Positions 52,256 through 60,966 are shown, counted from the first letter of the stretch. The stretch: DNA of 64,000 nt from JADFQT01 sp965216025 (GCA_965216025.1 CBDCEX010000009.1:1-64000), one strand, 5' to 3'. Made by a program: numbers and translations. Notes: generated from the letters alone by a model not told the origin.

Positions 52256-53239
52256 CTACTTCTGGTACACACCTAGATACAGGTCCTCGGCAGCTGGGAA
52301 GGGGCTACTTGCCGCGAATTCGGCGGCGGCCACTATTTCGTCGTCCACCGAGGCGTTAATCTGGTCCAACTCCTCACTGGATAGCAGGCCCTCCGATAGC
52401 AGCCACTCCTGATAGCGGGGTATGGGGTCTCTCGACTCCCAATACTCCACTTCTTCATCGGGGCGATAGTCGGCCGGGTCGGCGATGGAGTGACCACGGA
52501 GCCGGTAGGTGTGGGCCTCGATAAACACCGGGCCCTCGCCGGCGCGGACCCGGTCGGTGGCCTCCAGCATGACCTCCCGCACCGCCAGCACGTCGTTGCC
52601 ATCCACCTGATAGTTGGACATGCCGAAAGCCTCGGCCATCTTGTAGATTTCTTGGTAAAAAAACAGGGTGGTAGAAGCCGGCGCACCCATACCGTAGAGG
52701 TTGTTTTCACAGAAGAATATCAGCGGCAGATCCCAGATGGCGGCCAGGTTCATCGACTCGTGGAACTCTCCTTCGTTAATGGCGCCGTCACCCAAGAAGC
52801 AAAGCGTAACCCGACTTTCGCCTTTATACTGGCTGGCCAGCGCCAGTCCGGTGGCTATGGGCAGCTGACCACCAACAATGGCATAACCACCCATGAAGTT
52901 CTTCTCCGCATCGAACAGATGCATCGAGCCGCCCTTGCCGGAGCTACAGCCGGTCGCCTTGCCAAACAACTCGGCCATTGCGGCGCTGGCAGCTACCCCC
53001 CGCGCCAAAGCCTGGCCGTGGTCGCGGTAGTGGGTGACCACATAATCCTCAGGAACCAGGGTGGAGATGGCGCCCACGGCGATGGCCTCCTCCCCACTGT
53101 AGACGTGGAGAAAACCCCGGATATTGCCGCGGGTGTACTGGCGTTCGCTTTCCCGCTCAAATTCCCGAATCAAGCGCATCTGGCGGTAAAACCCCACCAA
53201 CTCCGTTTTGTTCAACCGTTTGTCTTCAGCTATAGCCAC
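52256..53239 (-). CDS. pdhA: Pyruvate dehydrogenase E1 alpha subunit (327 aa)
   Basis: GTG 53239 start. RQMRLIREFERESERQY, HVYSGEEAIAVGAIS, THYRDHGQALARGV, GCSSGKGGSMHLFD, then the ThDP site LCFLGDGAINEGEFHESMNLAAIWDLPLIFFCENNLYG (GDG to N). SIADPADYRPDEEVEYW is the phosphorylation-loop region. Length is standard. It would use pyruvate; acetoin or other 2-oxo acids cannot be excluded, as the family is close to AcoA. Confidence 0.93.
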   Translation of the reverse strand: MAIAEDKRLNKTELVGFYRQMRLIREFERESERQYTRGNIRGFLHVYSGEEAIAVGAISTLVPEDYVVTHYRDHGQALARGVAASAAMAELFGKATGCSSGKGGSMHLFDAEKNFMGGYAIVGGQLPIATGLALASQYKGESRVTLCFLGDGAINEGEFHESMNLAAIWDLPLIFFCENNLYGMGAPASTTLFFYQEIYKMAEAFGMSNYQVDGNDVLAVREVMLEATDRVRAGEGPVFIEAHTYRLRGHSIADPADYRPDEEVEYWESRDPIPRYQEWLLSEGLLSSEELDQINASVDDEIVAAAEFAASSPFPAAEDLYLGVYQK

Positions 53240-53316
53240 AGACCTTCTTCCGCCTCTTAAAGACGGCCCAAACCCTTCTCCTACCGGGAAGGGTCACCTA
53301 AATAGATAAGGGCCAC

Positions 53317-54702
53317 CTACATATGGAGCGCTCGTCCCTGGGCGTCCAGGGCGGCCTCTTTCAACATTTCGGAAATCGTAGGATGGGGATGAACCGCCCA
53401 CCCCATCTCCAGGCTGGTACCCTCCAGCAGCTTGGTCAAGGCCAGCTCGCCCAGCAGTTCGGTTACCTCCGGGCCAATCATGTGCCCACCCAGCAGCTCG
53501 CCATACTTGGCATCCACTACCAGCTTGACCATTCCTTCCGTCTCGCCCATGGCCAGCGCCTTCCCATTGGCCTGGACGTTGAACTTGCCTATTTTAACCT
53601 CGTATCCCTGCTCTTGCGCCTCTTCCTCGCTCAGTCCGAAACTGGCTATTTGGGGTTGGCAGTAGGTCGCTCTCGGCATCAGAGAGTAATCCAAAGATTG
53701 GGTTTCCCTTCCGGCGATGTGCTCCGCCGCGGCCACGCCCTGGGCTGTGGCCACGTGGGCCAGAGCCATCTTGCCGGTAACGTCGCCAATGGCAAACACG
53801 CCAGGGACGTTGGTGGCCATATTATCATCTACTTGGATGTTCCCCCGAGAGGTTTCGATACTCAACTCTTCCAAACCCAAGCCATCGCTATTGGGTTGAA
53901 CCCCGATGGCAACCAGGACCTTATCGCAGGCGATAGACTGCTCTACGCCATCCTTCTCCACCTTAACTTGGAGTCCCTTAGCGCTCTGCTCCAGTCCGGT
54001 CACTCCCGCTCCAGTCATAATGTTGATGCCGCTGCGGGAGAAGGAACGCTCCAGTTGCTGGCTAATCTCGGCGTCCTCGGTAGGCACCAGGCGAGGCAAC
54101 AACTCAACCAGGGTGACCTCCACGCCATAGGTGTGGTAGAGGTAAGCGAACTCAACGCCAATAGCGCCTGCCCCCACGATTACCAGGGAAGCGGGCAAGT
54201 CCTTGAGGACAATGGATTCGCGGCTGCTGATGACCTGGTCGCCGTCGATAGGCAAGGAAGGAACGGTGCGGGGGCTGGAGCCGGTGGCGAGAATAACGTT
54301 TTTGGCGTTGAGGGTGGTTCCTTCCGGCGCGACGGTCACAGTTCCCTTGGCGGTCAGCCTGCCCTCGCCGACGATATGGTCCACCTTATTTTTGCGCAGC
54401 AGGTAGGCCACGCCACGGACGTTACGGTCGACAACCTTCCGGCTGCGGTCCACGGCGGCGGCGTAATCGGCGTGGAAATTGTCGAAACTCAGGCCGAACT
54501 CTTCGGCGCGGTGGAAGTAGGAGAGGACCTCGGCGTTCTTGAGCAGGGCCTTGCTCGGGATACATCCCCAGTTGAGGCAGACGCCGCCCAGAGCCTCTCG
54601 CTCGACGATGGCGGTCTTGAGTCCCAGCTGTCCGGCACGGATGGCCGCGACGTATCCCCCCGGCCCAGCACCAATCACTACCACATCGTACTCTGAATCC
54701 AT
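53317..54702 (-). CDS. lpdA: Dihydrolipoamide dehydrogenase, E3 (461 aa)
   Basis: FAD site VVVIGAGPGGYVAAIRAG, redox pair GGVCLNWGCIPSK (Cys 42 and 47), NAD site VIVGAGAIGVEFAYLYH, second FAD site GVFAIGDVTGKMALAHVA, and dimer-interface HPHPTISEM with the catalytic His-Glu near residues 440 and 445. It reoxidises lipoyl groups of E2. First gene of the pdh operon; 77 bases separate it from pdhA. Confidence 0.96.
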   Translation of the reverse strand: MDSEYDVVVIGAGPGGYVAAIRAGQLGLKTAIVEREALGGVCLNWGCIPSKALLKNAEVLSYFHRAEEFGLSFDNFHADYAAAVDRSRKVVDRNVRGVAYLLRKNKVDHIVGEGRLTAKGTVTVAPEGTTLNAKNVILATGSSPRTVPSLPIDGDQVISSRESIVLKDLPASLVIVGAGAIGVEFAYLYHTYGVEVTLVELLPRLVPTEDAEISQQLERSFSRSGINIMTGAGVTGLEQSAKGLQVKVEKDGVEQSIACDKVLVAIGVQPNSDGLGLEELSIETSRGNIQVDDNMATNVPGVFAIGDVTGKMALAHVATAQGVAAAEHIAGRETQSLDYSLMPRATYCQPQIASFGLSEEEAQEQGYEVKIGKFNVQANGKALAMGETEGMVKLVVDAKYGELLGGHMIGPEVTELLGELALTKLLEGTSLEMGWAVHPHPTISEMLKEAALDAQGRALHM

Positions 54703-54925
54703 CTACACCTTCGAGCCCGGAATCCTGCATGAATAGCTGCGGCAACCACCCCGAACCCGGCTGCCCTGGGGGACTTGCTAGCTGATTAGGCTTTGTCATT
54801 ATACAAGTGGGGGTGGGTTAACAACAAGGTTTGCCTGCTGCCCTAGCTGAGAAATCGTTACCCCGCCTTGGATTAGAATGCGCTTTGATTTATAGTTATC
54901 CAGTGCATCGATTTGGGGTTGAGAT

Positions 54926-56764
54926 TTGACCGGGCAAGCTGTTAGCAGGGGAGACCACATCACCCTGTCCCTAACCTACTGGGGCCGGCTAGGCGAAGCA
55001 ATGGCCCAATACCAGGGTTGGGACGTGTTTGTCTTTGGCGGCATCCCCGGCGAAACGGTGGTGGCCGAAATACTACGCATCCAGCGCAAATACCTGGCGG
55101 CGCGGGTGGTTGAGCTGATCCAGGGTTCCGAGCTGCGGGTAGAGCCGCCCTGCCCCTACTACGGCGAATGCACCGGCTGTCAGTGGCAGCACCTGGACTA
55201 TTCAGCCCAGCTAACCGTAAAGAAGAGCCGGGTTGTTGATGCTCTGGAGCGGGTCGGCGGGTTGAGCCAACAGCCGGTCGCGGCGGTGTTACCCTCTCCG
55301 GAGCAGTATGGGTACCGCAACCACGCGCGATTCACGGTGGGGCCGGCCGGGTCATTGGGATTTGTTAATCGGGAAACCCGCCGATTCGTTGCCATCGACC
55401 ACTGCATGCTGATGCACCAGGGAATTAACGATTTGCTCACCCAGTTGCAGGGCCGGTCCAGCGAGACCACCCAGCTGGCTATCCGCGCCGGAAAACATAC
55501 CGGCGATTACCTGGTGCAGCCCACTCTGAAAAACCCGGCTGTCCCGCTGCCCACCGGGCAAACCCACTATTTAGAGTCGGTGGGAGACCGGCGCTTCCGG
55601 GTGGCTTCCCCCTCCTTCTTTCAGGTAAACGTGGAGCAGGCCGCTCAATTGGTCGAGGTGGTGCGAAATGCCCTGGACCTGCGTGGTGACGAGGTTTTGG
55701 TGGACGCATACGCTGGAGTGGGTACCCTGGCCATCTTGCTGGCGCCCCATGTGGCCAACGTTATCGCGATCGAAGAGTCCAGTGCCGCCGTGGCCGACGC
55801 TCAAGAGAATGCGGCGGGACTCACCAACGTGGAATTCTGGACGGGCAAAACCGAGGAGATGCTGTCGCGATTGGCGGTTCGCCCCGACGCCGTGGTGCTG
55901 GACCCGCCCCGGGCTGGCTGCCAACCCCAGGCCTTGTGCAGCCTGTTGGAGATTGCGCCGGAGAAAGTAGCCTATGTGTCTTGCGACCCGGAGAGTTTGG
56001 CGCGGGACCTCAAAATACTAGTCGACGGTGGCTATCATCTAGATCAGGTGCAGCCTCTGGACATGTTTCCCCAAACCCACCACGTGGAATGCGTGGCTGC
56101 TCTGACCCTGGGGATAGGGCATCCCCAGATCATCCTGGCCTCAGCCTCCCCCCGCAGACTGGAGCTGCTATCTCAGCTAGGCATGGATTTCCAGGTGACA
56201 CCCTCAGACATTCCGGAAGACCCCTTAGATGGGGAATCCGCGGAGGAGATGACCAGGCGTTTGTCTCTGGAAAAGGCTTTGGCGGTATCCCGAAACATGA
56301 GTGAGGGTTATATTATCGGAGCCGACAGCACCGTGGTATGGGAAGGCGAGGCCGTCGGCAAGCCGGTGGACGCCGGCGATGCCCGCCGGATGCTGCGGGA
56401 GCTGAGGGGCACCAGCCATCAGGTAACCACCGGCGTGACGGTGGTGGATGTGGCAACGGGTCGCCACATCACCGATGCCCTGACCAGCGACATCATCTTG
56501 CGTGACTACTCCGATGCCGAAATTGAAGAGTCCATCGCCACCGGTACGCCTATGGACAAGGCCGGGGCCTATGCCATCCAGGACCAGGAGCTAAGACCCG
56601 GCGAGATGGTTTCCGGCTGCTACCCCAACGTCATCGGATTGCCTATATGCCGGCTGCTGGAGATGCTGGCGGAATTGGGATGTCCCCTGCCGCCGCTGGA
56701 ATTCCCCGAATCGGCGGTCAACTGTCGCCGGGAATGTCCCTTCCGGCCTGGGGGCGAATCTTGA
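54926..56764 (+). CDS. Fused RNA m5U methyltransferase (RumA/RlmD-like) and Maf pyrophosphatase (612 aa)
   Basis: Residues about 1-65: TRAM domain. About 75-90 and 165: Fe-S cysteines CPYYGECTGCQW and DHCMLM. About 260: SAM site DAYAGVGTLAILL. About 351: SCDPESLARD with the catalytic Cys, then QTHHVECVA, the end of a normal RlmD. From about 402 a complete Maf domain follows: IILASASPRRLELLSQLG, YIIGADSTVVWEG, GKPVDAGDARRML, TTGVTVVD, DKAGAYAIQ. No linker remains. RlmD-type enzymes methylate U in rRNA or tRNA. Maf hydrolyses dTTP, UTP and modified UTPs. TTG start inferred. Its stop overlaps the tat gene start. Confidence 0.92.
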   Translation: MTGQAVSRGDHITLSLTYWGRLGEAMAQYQGWDVFVFGGIPGETVVAEILRIQRKYLAARVVELIQGSELRVEPPCPYYGECTGCQWQHLDYSAQLTVKKSRVVDALERVGGLSQQPVAAVLPSPEQYGYRNHARFTVGPAGSLGFVNRETRRFVAIDHCMLMHQGINDLLTQLQGRSSETTQLAIRAGKHTGDYLVQPTLKNPAVPLPTGQTHYLESVGDRRFRVASPSFFQVNVEQAAQLVEVVRNALDLRGDEVLVDAYAGVGTLAILLAPHVANVIAIEESSAAVADAQENAAGLTNVEFWTGKTEEMLSRLAVRPDAVVLDPPRAGCQPQALCSLLEIAPEKVAYVSCDPESLARDLKILVDGGYHLDQVQPLDMFPQTHHVECVAALTLGIGHPQIILASASPRRLELLSQLGMDFQVTPSDIPEDPLDGESAEEMTRRLSLEKALAVSRNMSEGYIIGADSTVVWEGEAVGKPVDAGDARRMLRELRGTSHQVTTGVTVVDVATGRHITDALTSDIILRDYSDAEIEESIATGTPMDKAGAYAIQDQELRPGEMVSGCYPNVIGLPICRLLEMLAELGCPLPPLEFPESAVNCRRECPFRPGGES

Positions 56765-57060
56765 ACTTCCTGGGCATGGGAATGTTCGAATTGGCGGCTA
56801 TTTTCCTGGTGGCCTTTCTAGTCTTAGGGCCCATCAAGTCAGTCGAGATGGCCCGGGCTGCGGGAAAGGTGCTGGGGGACTTGCGACGCACCTTCAACGA
56901 AGTTGTAGCCGCGACTACCCTGGATGTTGAAGACCTGAACGTGTCTGACCCGAAAACCTCTGGAGGAGCCCCGACGGGGAGCGGCTCCCAGCCTGAAGAC
57001 TCCCCGAGCGACTCCTCCAATGACTCCCCCGGTGACTCCAACGGCGCAGGCCGGCCATGA
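56761..57060 (+). CDS. TatA/TatB-like twin-arginine translocase subunit (99 aa)
   Basis: TTG 56761 overlaps the preceding TGA; GGGGGCG is upstream. NFLGMGMFELAAIFLVAFLVLGP is the short membrane helix with FELAAI, followed by KSVEMARAAGKVLGDLRRTF, the amphipathic helix. A Ser/Asp-rich tail follows. The LGPIK turn (in place of FGPKKLP) is nearer TatB. It acts with TatC directly downstream (ATGA overlap) in export of folded proteins. Confidence 0.85.
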   Translation: MNFLGMGMFELAAIFLVAFLVLGPIKSVEMARAAGKVLGDLRRTFNEVVAATTLDVEDLNVSDPKTSGGAPTGSGSQPEDSPSDSSNDSPGDSNGAGRP

Positions 57061-57824
57061 ACCCCCGGGAGTTGACCCTCTGGGAGCACCTGCGCGAGCT
57101 GAGAAGAAGGCTGCTCATCTCGGTCATAGCGCTGGTCGCCGGTACCGCCCTGGCCTTCCCCTTTTGGGAGAAGATACTCATATTACTCGCGAGACCTGCC
57201 CAAGAGTTGAATGACGGCGCTGGGGTGCAACTAATCGCTACCCAGGTCACCGAAGCCCTGACCACCAGTTTCAAGATCTCAATGGTCGCCGGGTTCGTGG
57301 TGGCGTCCCCGGTTATTCTCTACCAAGCCATACGCTTCGTGGCGCCCGGTCTTACCGCTAAGGAGCGCAACTACCTGTTGGCCTTGCTCCCTGGATGCTT
57401 GCTGGCATTCGTCGGAGGAGTGGCCTTCGGGTACTTTGTGCTGACGCCGCAGGCCTTGCCCTTTTTGATAAACTTTGGAAGCAGCGTTATCGATGATCAG
57501 ACTCGGGTGAGCAGTTATGTAGACTTTATGATCCGGCTGCTGTTTGGGATGGGTCTCGCTTTCCAAACCCCGGTGGTAATGTACCTGCTGGCCCAGCTTG
57601 GCATCGTCAACGCCCGAACCTTCTCCAGATTCCGGCGTTACTGGATTATAGTGGCCTTTATTTTGGGGGCGATCATCACCCCGACGGTAGATCCCTACAA
57701 TCAGACGCTGGTAGCAGGAACCTTATGGGCGCTGTACGAAGGCGGAATCCTGCTTGCCAAACTGGCGGGACGGAAACAATCCCGCTCTTCCCGGGCCATC
57801 GAGCCCCTATCCGGCGCCGAGTAA
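57057..57824 (+). CDS. tatC: Twin-arginine translocase subunit TatC (255 aa)
   Basis: The ATG overlaps the previous stop. MNPRELTLWEHLRELRRRLLIS is the N-terminal signal-binding motif. Six membrane helices follow (for example ISVIALVAGTALAFPFW, LLALLPGCLLAFVGGVAFGYFVL, FRRYWIIVAFILGAIITPT) with the conserved FQTPVVMYLL. It recognises RR signal peptides. The group II intron's 3' end lies 24 bases after the stop on the other strand. Confidence 0.95.
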   Translation: MNPRELTLWEHLRELRRRLLISVIALVAGTALAFPFWEKILILLARPAQELNDGAGVQLIATQVTEALTTSFKISMVAGFVVASPVILYQAIRFVAPGLTAKERNYLLALLPGCLLAFVGGVAFGYFVLTPQALPFLINFGSSVIDDQTRVSSYVDFMIRLLFGMGLAFQTPVVMYLLAQLGIVNARTFSRFRRYWIIVAFILGAIITPTVDPYNQTLVAGTLWALYEGGILLAKLAGRKQSRSSRAIEPLSGAE

Positions 57825-57847
57825 ATCACAGATGAAAACAACGGCGA

Positions 57848-58533
57848 ATCGGGTAGGAGGGGGCCTCGCGGCCCCCGTCCTCCCACACCACCGGACGTAC
57901 TCAGCGTATCCGGCGGTTTCCTCTACTGTTTCAACAGGTGCTACCACCCGTCAAGGCTCGTTTCCGTTCAGACACCGTGGTCGCTGGCTGCTCCTCGCTC
58001 ACCCCAGTTCCGGTTCCGCCTTCACCAGGGACGCCGGGGCGCACGGTCTCCTTCCTCCATTCAAGAAGGGAGAGTTGTTAGGCCGTGCCTTGCTGCCGCT
58101 CTACGCCCATCGAGTCCTCTTGACTGGCTCCTTGCAGTAGAGGATTCGGCCCTTCATCCTTCCCGTGCGGGAAGGACTACTATGGCCTCGGCTGACTTCT
58201 CCGGAGCCTTCCCCCACCGTTGCCGGTGCGGTAGTCCCGATTCCATCGGGACAGCCCCAGAGATCTCCCAGGGTAAGCTATGCATCCTTCCCTCGGTCCC
58301 CGCCGGATTTACCAACGCACATGTCCGGATGACTACCGGGCCTCCCCGTCCATGGCCGGGTTACCCCACTGCGCCGGCCTTGTATCCGATTCCTGTTCGT
58401 CGGGTCCGAGTTTTGCCATCAGCTTCCTTCAGATTCCACCTCACGGTGGACACCCTTGCTTAGGCTAGCGGTTCCGGTCATCACGGCCCGCAGAGGACTT
58501 TCACCTCCAAGATGCACAACATGCCTGGCACAC
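57848..58533 (-). mobile_element. ORF-less group II intron (bacterial, IIC-like)
   Basis: Read on the minus strand it starts GTGTGCCAGGCATG (58533) with GGAGGTGAAAGTCCTC, GACCGGAACCGCTAGCC and GTGTCCACCGTGAGGTGGAA, the 5' domain I of bacterial group II introns. Near the end CCGCCGGATACGCTGAGTAC and GTCCGGTGGT form a domain V hairpin with a CGC-like triad. Domain VI (GGGGGCCGCGAGGCCCCC) and a 3' end CTACCCGAT follow. At about 686 bp it lacks a reverse transcriptase. It begins just after the tatA terminator, the target preference of class IIC introns. Mobility would need RT in trans. The exact 3' end is uncertain by a few bases. Confidence 0.78.
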
Positions 58534-58534
58534 T

Positions 58535-58565
58535 AAAAACAACGACCCGCAGTTTAGGCGGGTCG
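58535..58565 (-). terminator. Intrinsic terminator of tatA
   Basis: On the minus strand CGACCCGC-CTAAACT-GCGGGTCG is followed by TTGTTTTTA. The group II intron begins one base after the T run. Confidence 0.92.
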
Positions 58566-58643
58566 CTGCAAAACGAGTTCCTTACACATACCGGGGCCTG
58601 ACACTGTAGAGGCTTACGCTAGAAGTAAGGCTGAACCGGAGCC

Positions 58644-58853
58644 TCAGACCGGGCCGTCGGTGTTGCTGGGGTTCGGGTCCTTGCGCTCCGGCTGACTCTC
58701 TTCCCGCTTTTCATCCTCGCCGGTCACCGCGCTCTTGAAGGTTCGTAGGCCCTTGCCCAGAGAGGAGCCGATCTCCGGCAGGCGCTTGGCGCCGAAAATC
58801 AGCAGCAGAATCACCACAAGTACGATTATCCATTCCGGTCCGGGACGAAACAT
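58644..58853 (-). CDS. tatA: Sec-independent translocase TatA (69 aa)
   Basis: MFRPGPEWIIVLVVILLLIFG is the membrane helix, then AKRLPEIGSSLGKGLRTFKSAV, the hinge and amphipathic helix with the conserved FGxxxLPE. A charged tail ends it. TatA oligomers form the pore for TatC-bound substrates. It is convergent with the tatB/tatC pair, separated from it by the intron; a terminator follows at 58535-58565. Confidence 0.93.
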   Translation of the reverse strand: MFRPGPEWIIVLVVILLLIFGAKRLPEIGSSLGKGLRTFKSAVTGEDEKREESQPERKDPNPSNTDGPV

Positions 58854-58930
58854 ATCCTCACCCTAGCACCGTTAGATCTGCCCTAATGATAGCAAAAACC
58901 CCGGGCGGGCACAATTCATCAACTCGCCGG

Positions 58931-60366
58931 GTAACTGTTCAGACTTGATGAGGTGAATTGGCTCAAAGCCGTTGGAAAAACGCTGGCATGGCCGGGGGAG
59001 TTGTGGCATACCAGGGAGGTGGACACTGAACTAGACCTGAACGCGGCGAGTCGCGAAACTCTGCTGGAGATAATTGCCGGCCAGCGGGCAGTCATTGCCG
59101 ATTTGCAAAGGCGGATTGGGGTTCTGGAATCCCGTCCCAACCGGCGCGGGTCGTCGGGGATGCCGGGTAATCAGCCGCACTCCAGCCGGCAAGCGCCGGA
59201 GAAAAAGGAGCCCAGAAAGCCGCGCCGCCATGGCTTCGCCCGCCAGCGCATGACTCCTACCCAGCGGGTGGAGCATGCCGTGGCGGTCTGTCCCGACTGC
59301 GGGACTCACCTGAACGGCGGATGGGTACAGCGAACTCGGGAAGTCATTGAGCTACCGGTGGCTCCGGTAGAAGTGACCGAGCACGCCCTGGTAGCCCGCA
59401 TCTGTCCGGTATGCCAGCGGCGCCGGCTGCCCAAAGAGGCCCTGCAGGGGGTGGTTCTGGGCCAGCAGCGCCTGGGGGTCAATCTGGTAAGCCTGATGGT
59501 GACCCTGCGGGAGGAGGGACGGTTGCCCATAAGAATCATCCAATGGTACCTGGAGACCGTCCATCAGTTGCACCTGAGTGTTGGTGCCATCGTCCAGGCC
59601 GTCCATGGAGTAGCCCGTCAGGCTGAGACGGCGGTGCGAGAGGTGCTCGAGCAAGTCCGCGCCAGTCCCGTGGTGCAGGGCGACGAAACCGGCTGGCGCC
59701 AGGACGGGAGCAACGGCTATGTTTGGACCTTCAGCACTCCCAGCGAACGATACTTCCTGCGTCGGGGTCGGGATAAGGGGGTGGTGGATGAGGTGCTGGA
59801 TTCCTCCTTCAGCGGAGTGTTGGTCAGTGATTTCTACGCCGCCTATAACCACTACCCGGGCCTGAAGCAACGGTGCTGGGCTCATCTGCTGCGGGATATC
59901 CATGACCTGAAAGGGTCGTACCCAGAAGACGCTGGGCTGGCTCAGTGGGCCGAGGCGGTTCACCAGGTCTACACGGAGGCCAAGGCCTCGGTCCTTCCCC
60001 GAGCCGAGCCCAGCCAGGCCATCGCACCCAGCTAATGCTGGAGGAGAAACTAATGGTCTTGGCGCGGCCTTTCCTTAAAGATCCCCTGGCGGTTCAGGCC
60101 AAGCTCTGCCGGCGCATGGAACGGTTCATCAAGGAACTGTTTGTCTTCGTGTCGGACCCAGCCGTGCCCTCAGACAACAACGCCGCCGAGCGGAGCCTGC
60201 GGCATCTGGTAACCAGTCGCAAGATCAGCGGCGGCACCCGCTCAGGGCAGGGCACCGACAGCAAGATGACCTTGGCATCCCTCTTTGGCACCTGGCGGGC
60301 CAGAGGTCTCAATCCCCTCCTGGAATGCCGCCGGTTGCTCACTTCCCTTCAACTCTGAACAGTTTC
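58931..60366 (+). mobile_element. IS66-family insertion sequence, copy 2 (1,436 bp)
   Basis: Termini GTAACTGTTCAGACTTGA and (complement) GAAACTGTTCAGAGTTGA are flanked by an 8-bp target duplication CTCGCCGG (58923-58930 and 60367-60374). It is nearly identical to copy 1 but inverted to it, and is exactly 5 bp longer because of a GAGCC duplication in the transposase gene. Confidence 0.95.
58953..60358 (+). pseudogene. IS66 transposase, frameshifted by a 5-bp duplication
   Basis: The first 344 or so residues equal copy 1 (coiled coil, CPDCGTHLNG, GDETGWRQDG, SDFYAAYNHYPG). At about 59998-60010 copy 2 reads CGAGCCGAGCCCAGCC where copy 1 has CGAGCCCAGCC. The extra GAGCC shifts the frame, giving EPSQAIAPS and a stop at 60035. 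The rest of the transposase (MLEEKLMVLARPFLK, NNAAERSLR to the stop at 60358) continues in another frame, so the Glu of the DDE triad is lost. It could be moved by copy 1's transposase. Confidence 0.95.
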
Positions 60367-60491
60367 CTCGCCGGAGGTGCGTGCGTGTTGCGTCAAGCTG
60401 GATCTCGTTATACACTGGTCGGAAAGCGCACAAACCCTTGACGGCTTGGGTGCATCTAAAGTAATTGGAAGATCAATTTTAGGAGGACCTA

Positions 60492-60821
60492 ATGGGAGAA
60501 CCTATCGAGGTAAGTGAAAGTACTTGGGACGACGAGGTAATAAACTCGGAATTGCCCGTGCTGGTGGATTTCTGGGCTGAATGGTGTGGGCCCTGCAAGA
60601 TGATCGCTCCGGCGGTTCATGATCTGGCCCTGGAGTACGATGGCAAGTTGAACGTGGCCAAGTTGGATGTGGACAGCGCCCCCAACATAGCCATGAAATA
60701 CCGCGTAAGCAGCATCCCGGCACTCATATTTTTCAAGGATGGCCAGCCCGTAGACCAGGTCATCGGCGCAGTCCCCAAGGGAGCATTGAAGAAGAAGATA
60801 GACGCTGTATTGGGCAGTTAG
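60492..60821 (+). CDS. trxA: Thioredoxin (109 aa)
   Basis: TTAGGAGGACCTA precedes the ATG. LVDFWAEWCGPCKMIAP carries the active-site Cys 32 and Cys 35, followed by KLDVDSAPNIAMKYRVSSIPALIFFKDGQ with the cis-Pro. Cytosolic disulfide reductase using thioredoxin reductase. It lies after IS66 copy 2, about 118 bases from its target duplication, and 17 bases before the tRNA-Sec gene. Confidence 0.97.
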   Translation: MGEPIEVSESTWDDEVINSELPVLVDFWAEWCGPCKMIAPAVHDLALEYDGKLNVAKLDVDSAPNIAMKYRVSSIPALIFFKDGQPVDQVIGAVPKGALKKKIDAVLGS

Positions 60822-60838
60822 GCGGCAAACAGCTTCGG

Positions 60839-60935
60839 GGGAGTGGACGGGGCCCGGTGGCTCCTGCGGACTTCAAATCCGTTATGCCTCGTGACGAGCG
60901 GGGTAGGTGGGTTCGACTCCCTCGCACTCCCGCCA
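60839..60935 (+). tRNA. selC: tRNA-Sec(TCA)
   Basis: The 97-nt gene has an acceptor stem GGGAGTG/CACTCCC, discriminator G and encoded CCA. An extended D arm GGGGCCCGGTGGCTCC follows. The anticodon arm is GCGGA-CTTCAAA-TCCGT (anticodon TCA), and the long variable arm holds CTCG-TGA-CGAG. T loop TTCGACT. Length and the GGACTTCAAATCC core are distinctive for selenocysteine tRNA. No selA, selB or selD lies in the window. Confidence 0.9.
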
Positions 60936-60966
60936 ATAATTTAGCTACGAAATAGCCCAACATTAG

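Noticed and set aside
53323..54696. Very long open frame on the plus strand opposite lpdA
   Set aside because: It mirrors the lpdA gene over its whole length, has no ribosome-binding site or family motif, and the minus strand shows complete E3 signatures.
57754..58463. Several open frames of 60-130 codons between tatC and tatA
   Set aside because: They lie within the group II intron RNA and encode nothing recognisable; structural motifs explain the sequence better.
59352..59963. Minus-strand frame inside IS66 copy 2 (and its mirror in copy 1)
   Set aside because: It is antisense to the transposase; it occurs in both copies only because the copies are identical.
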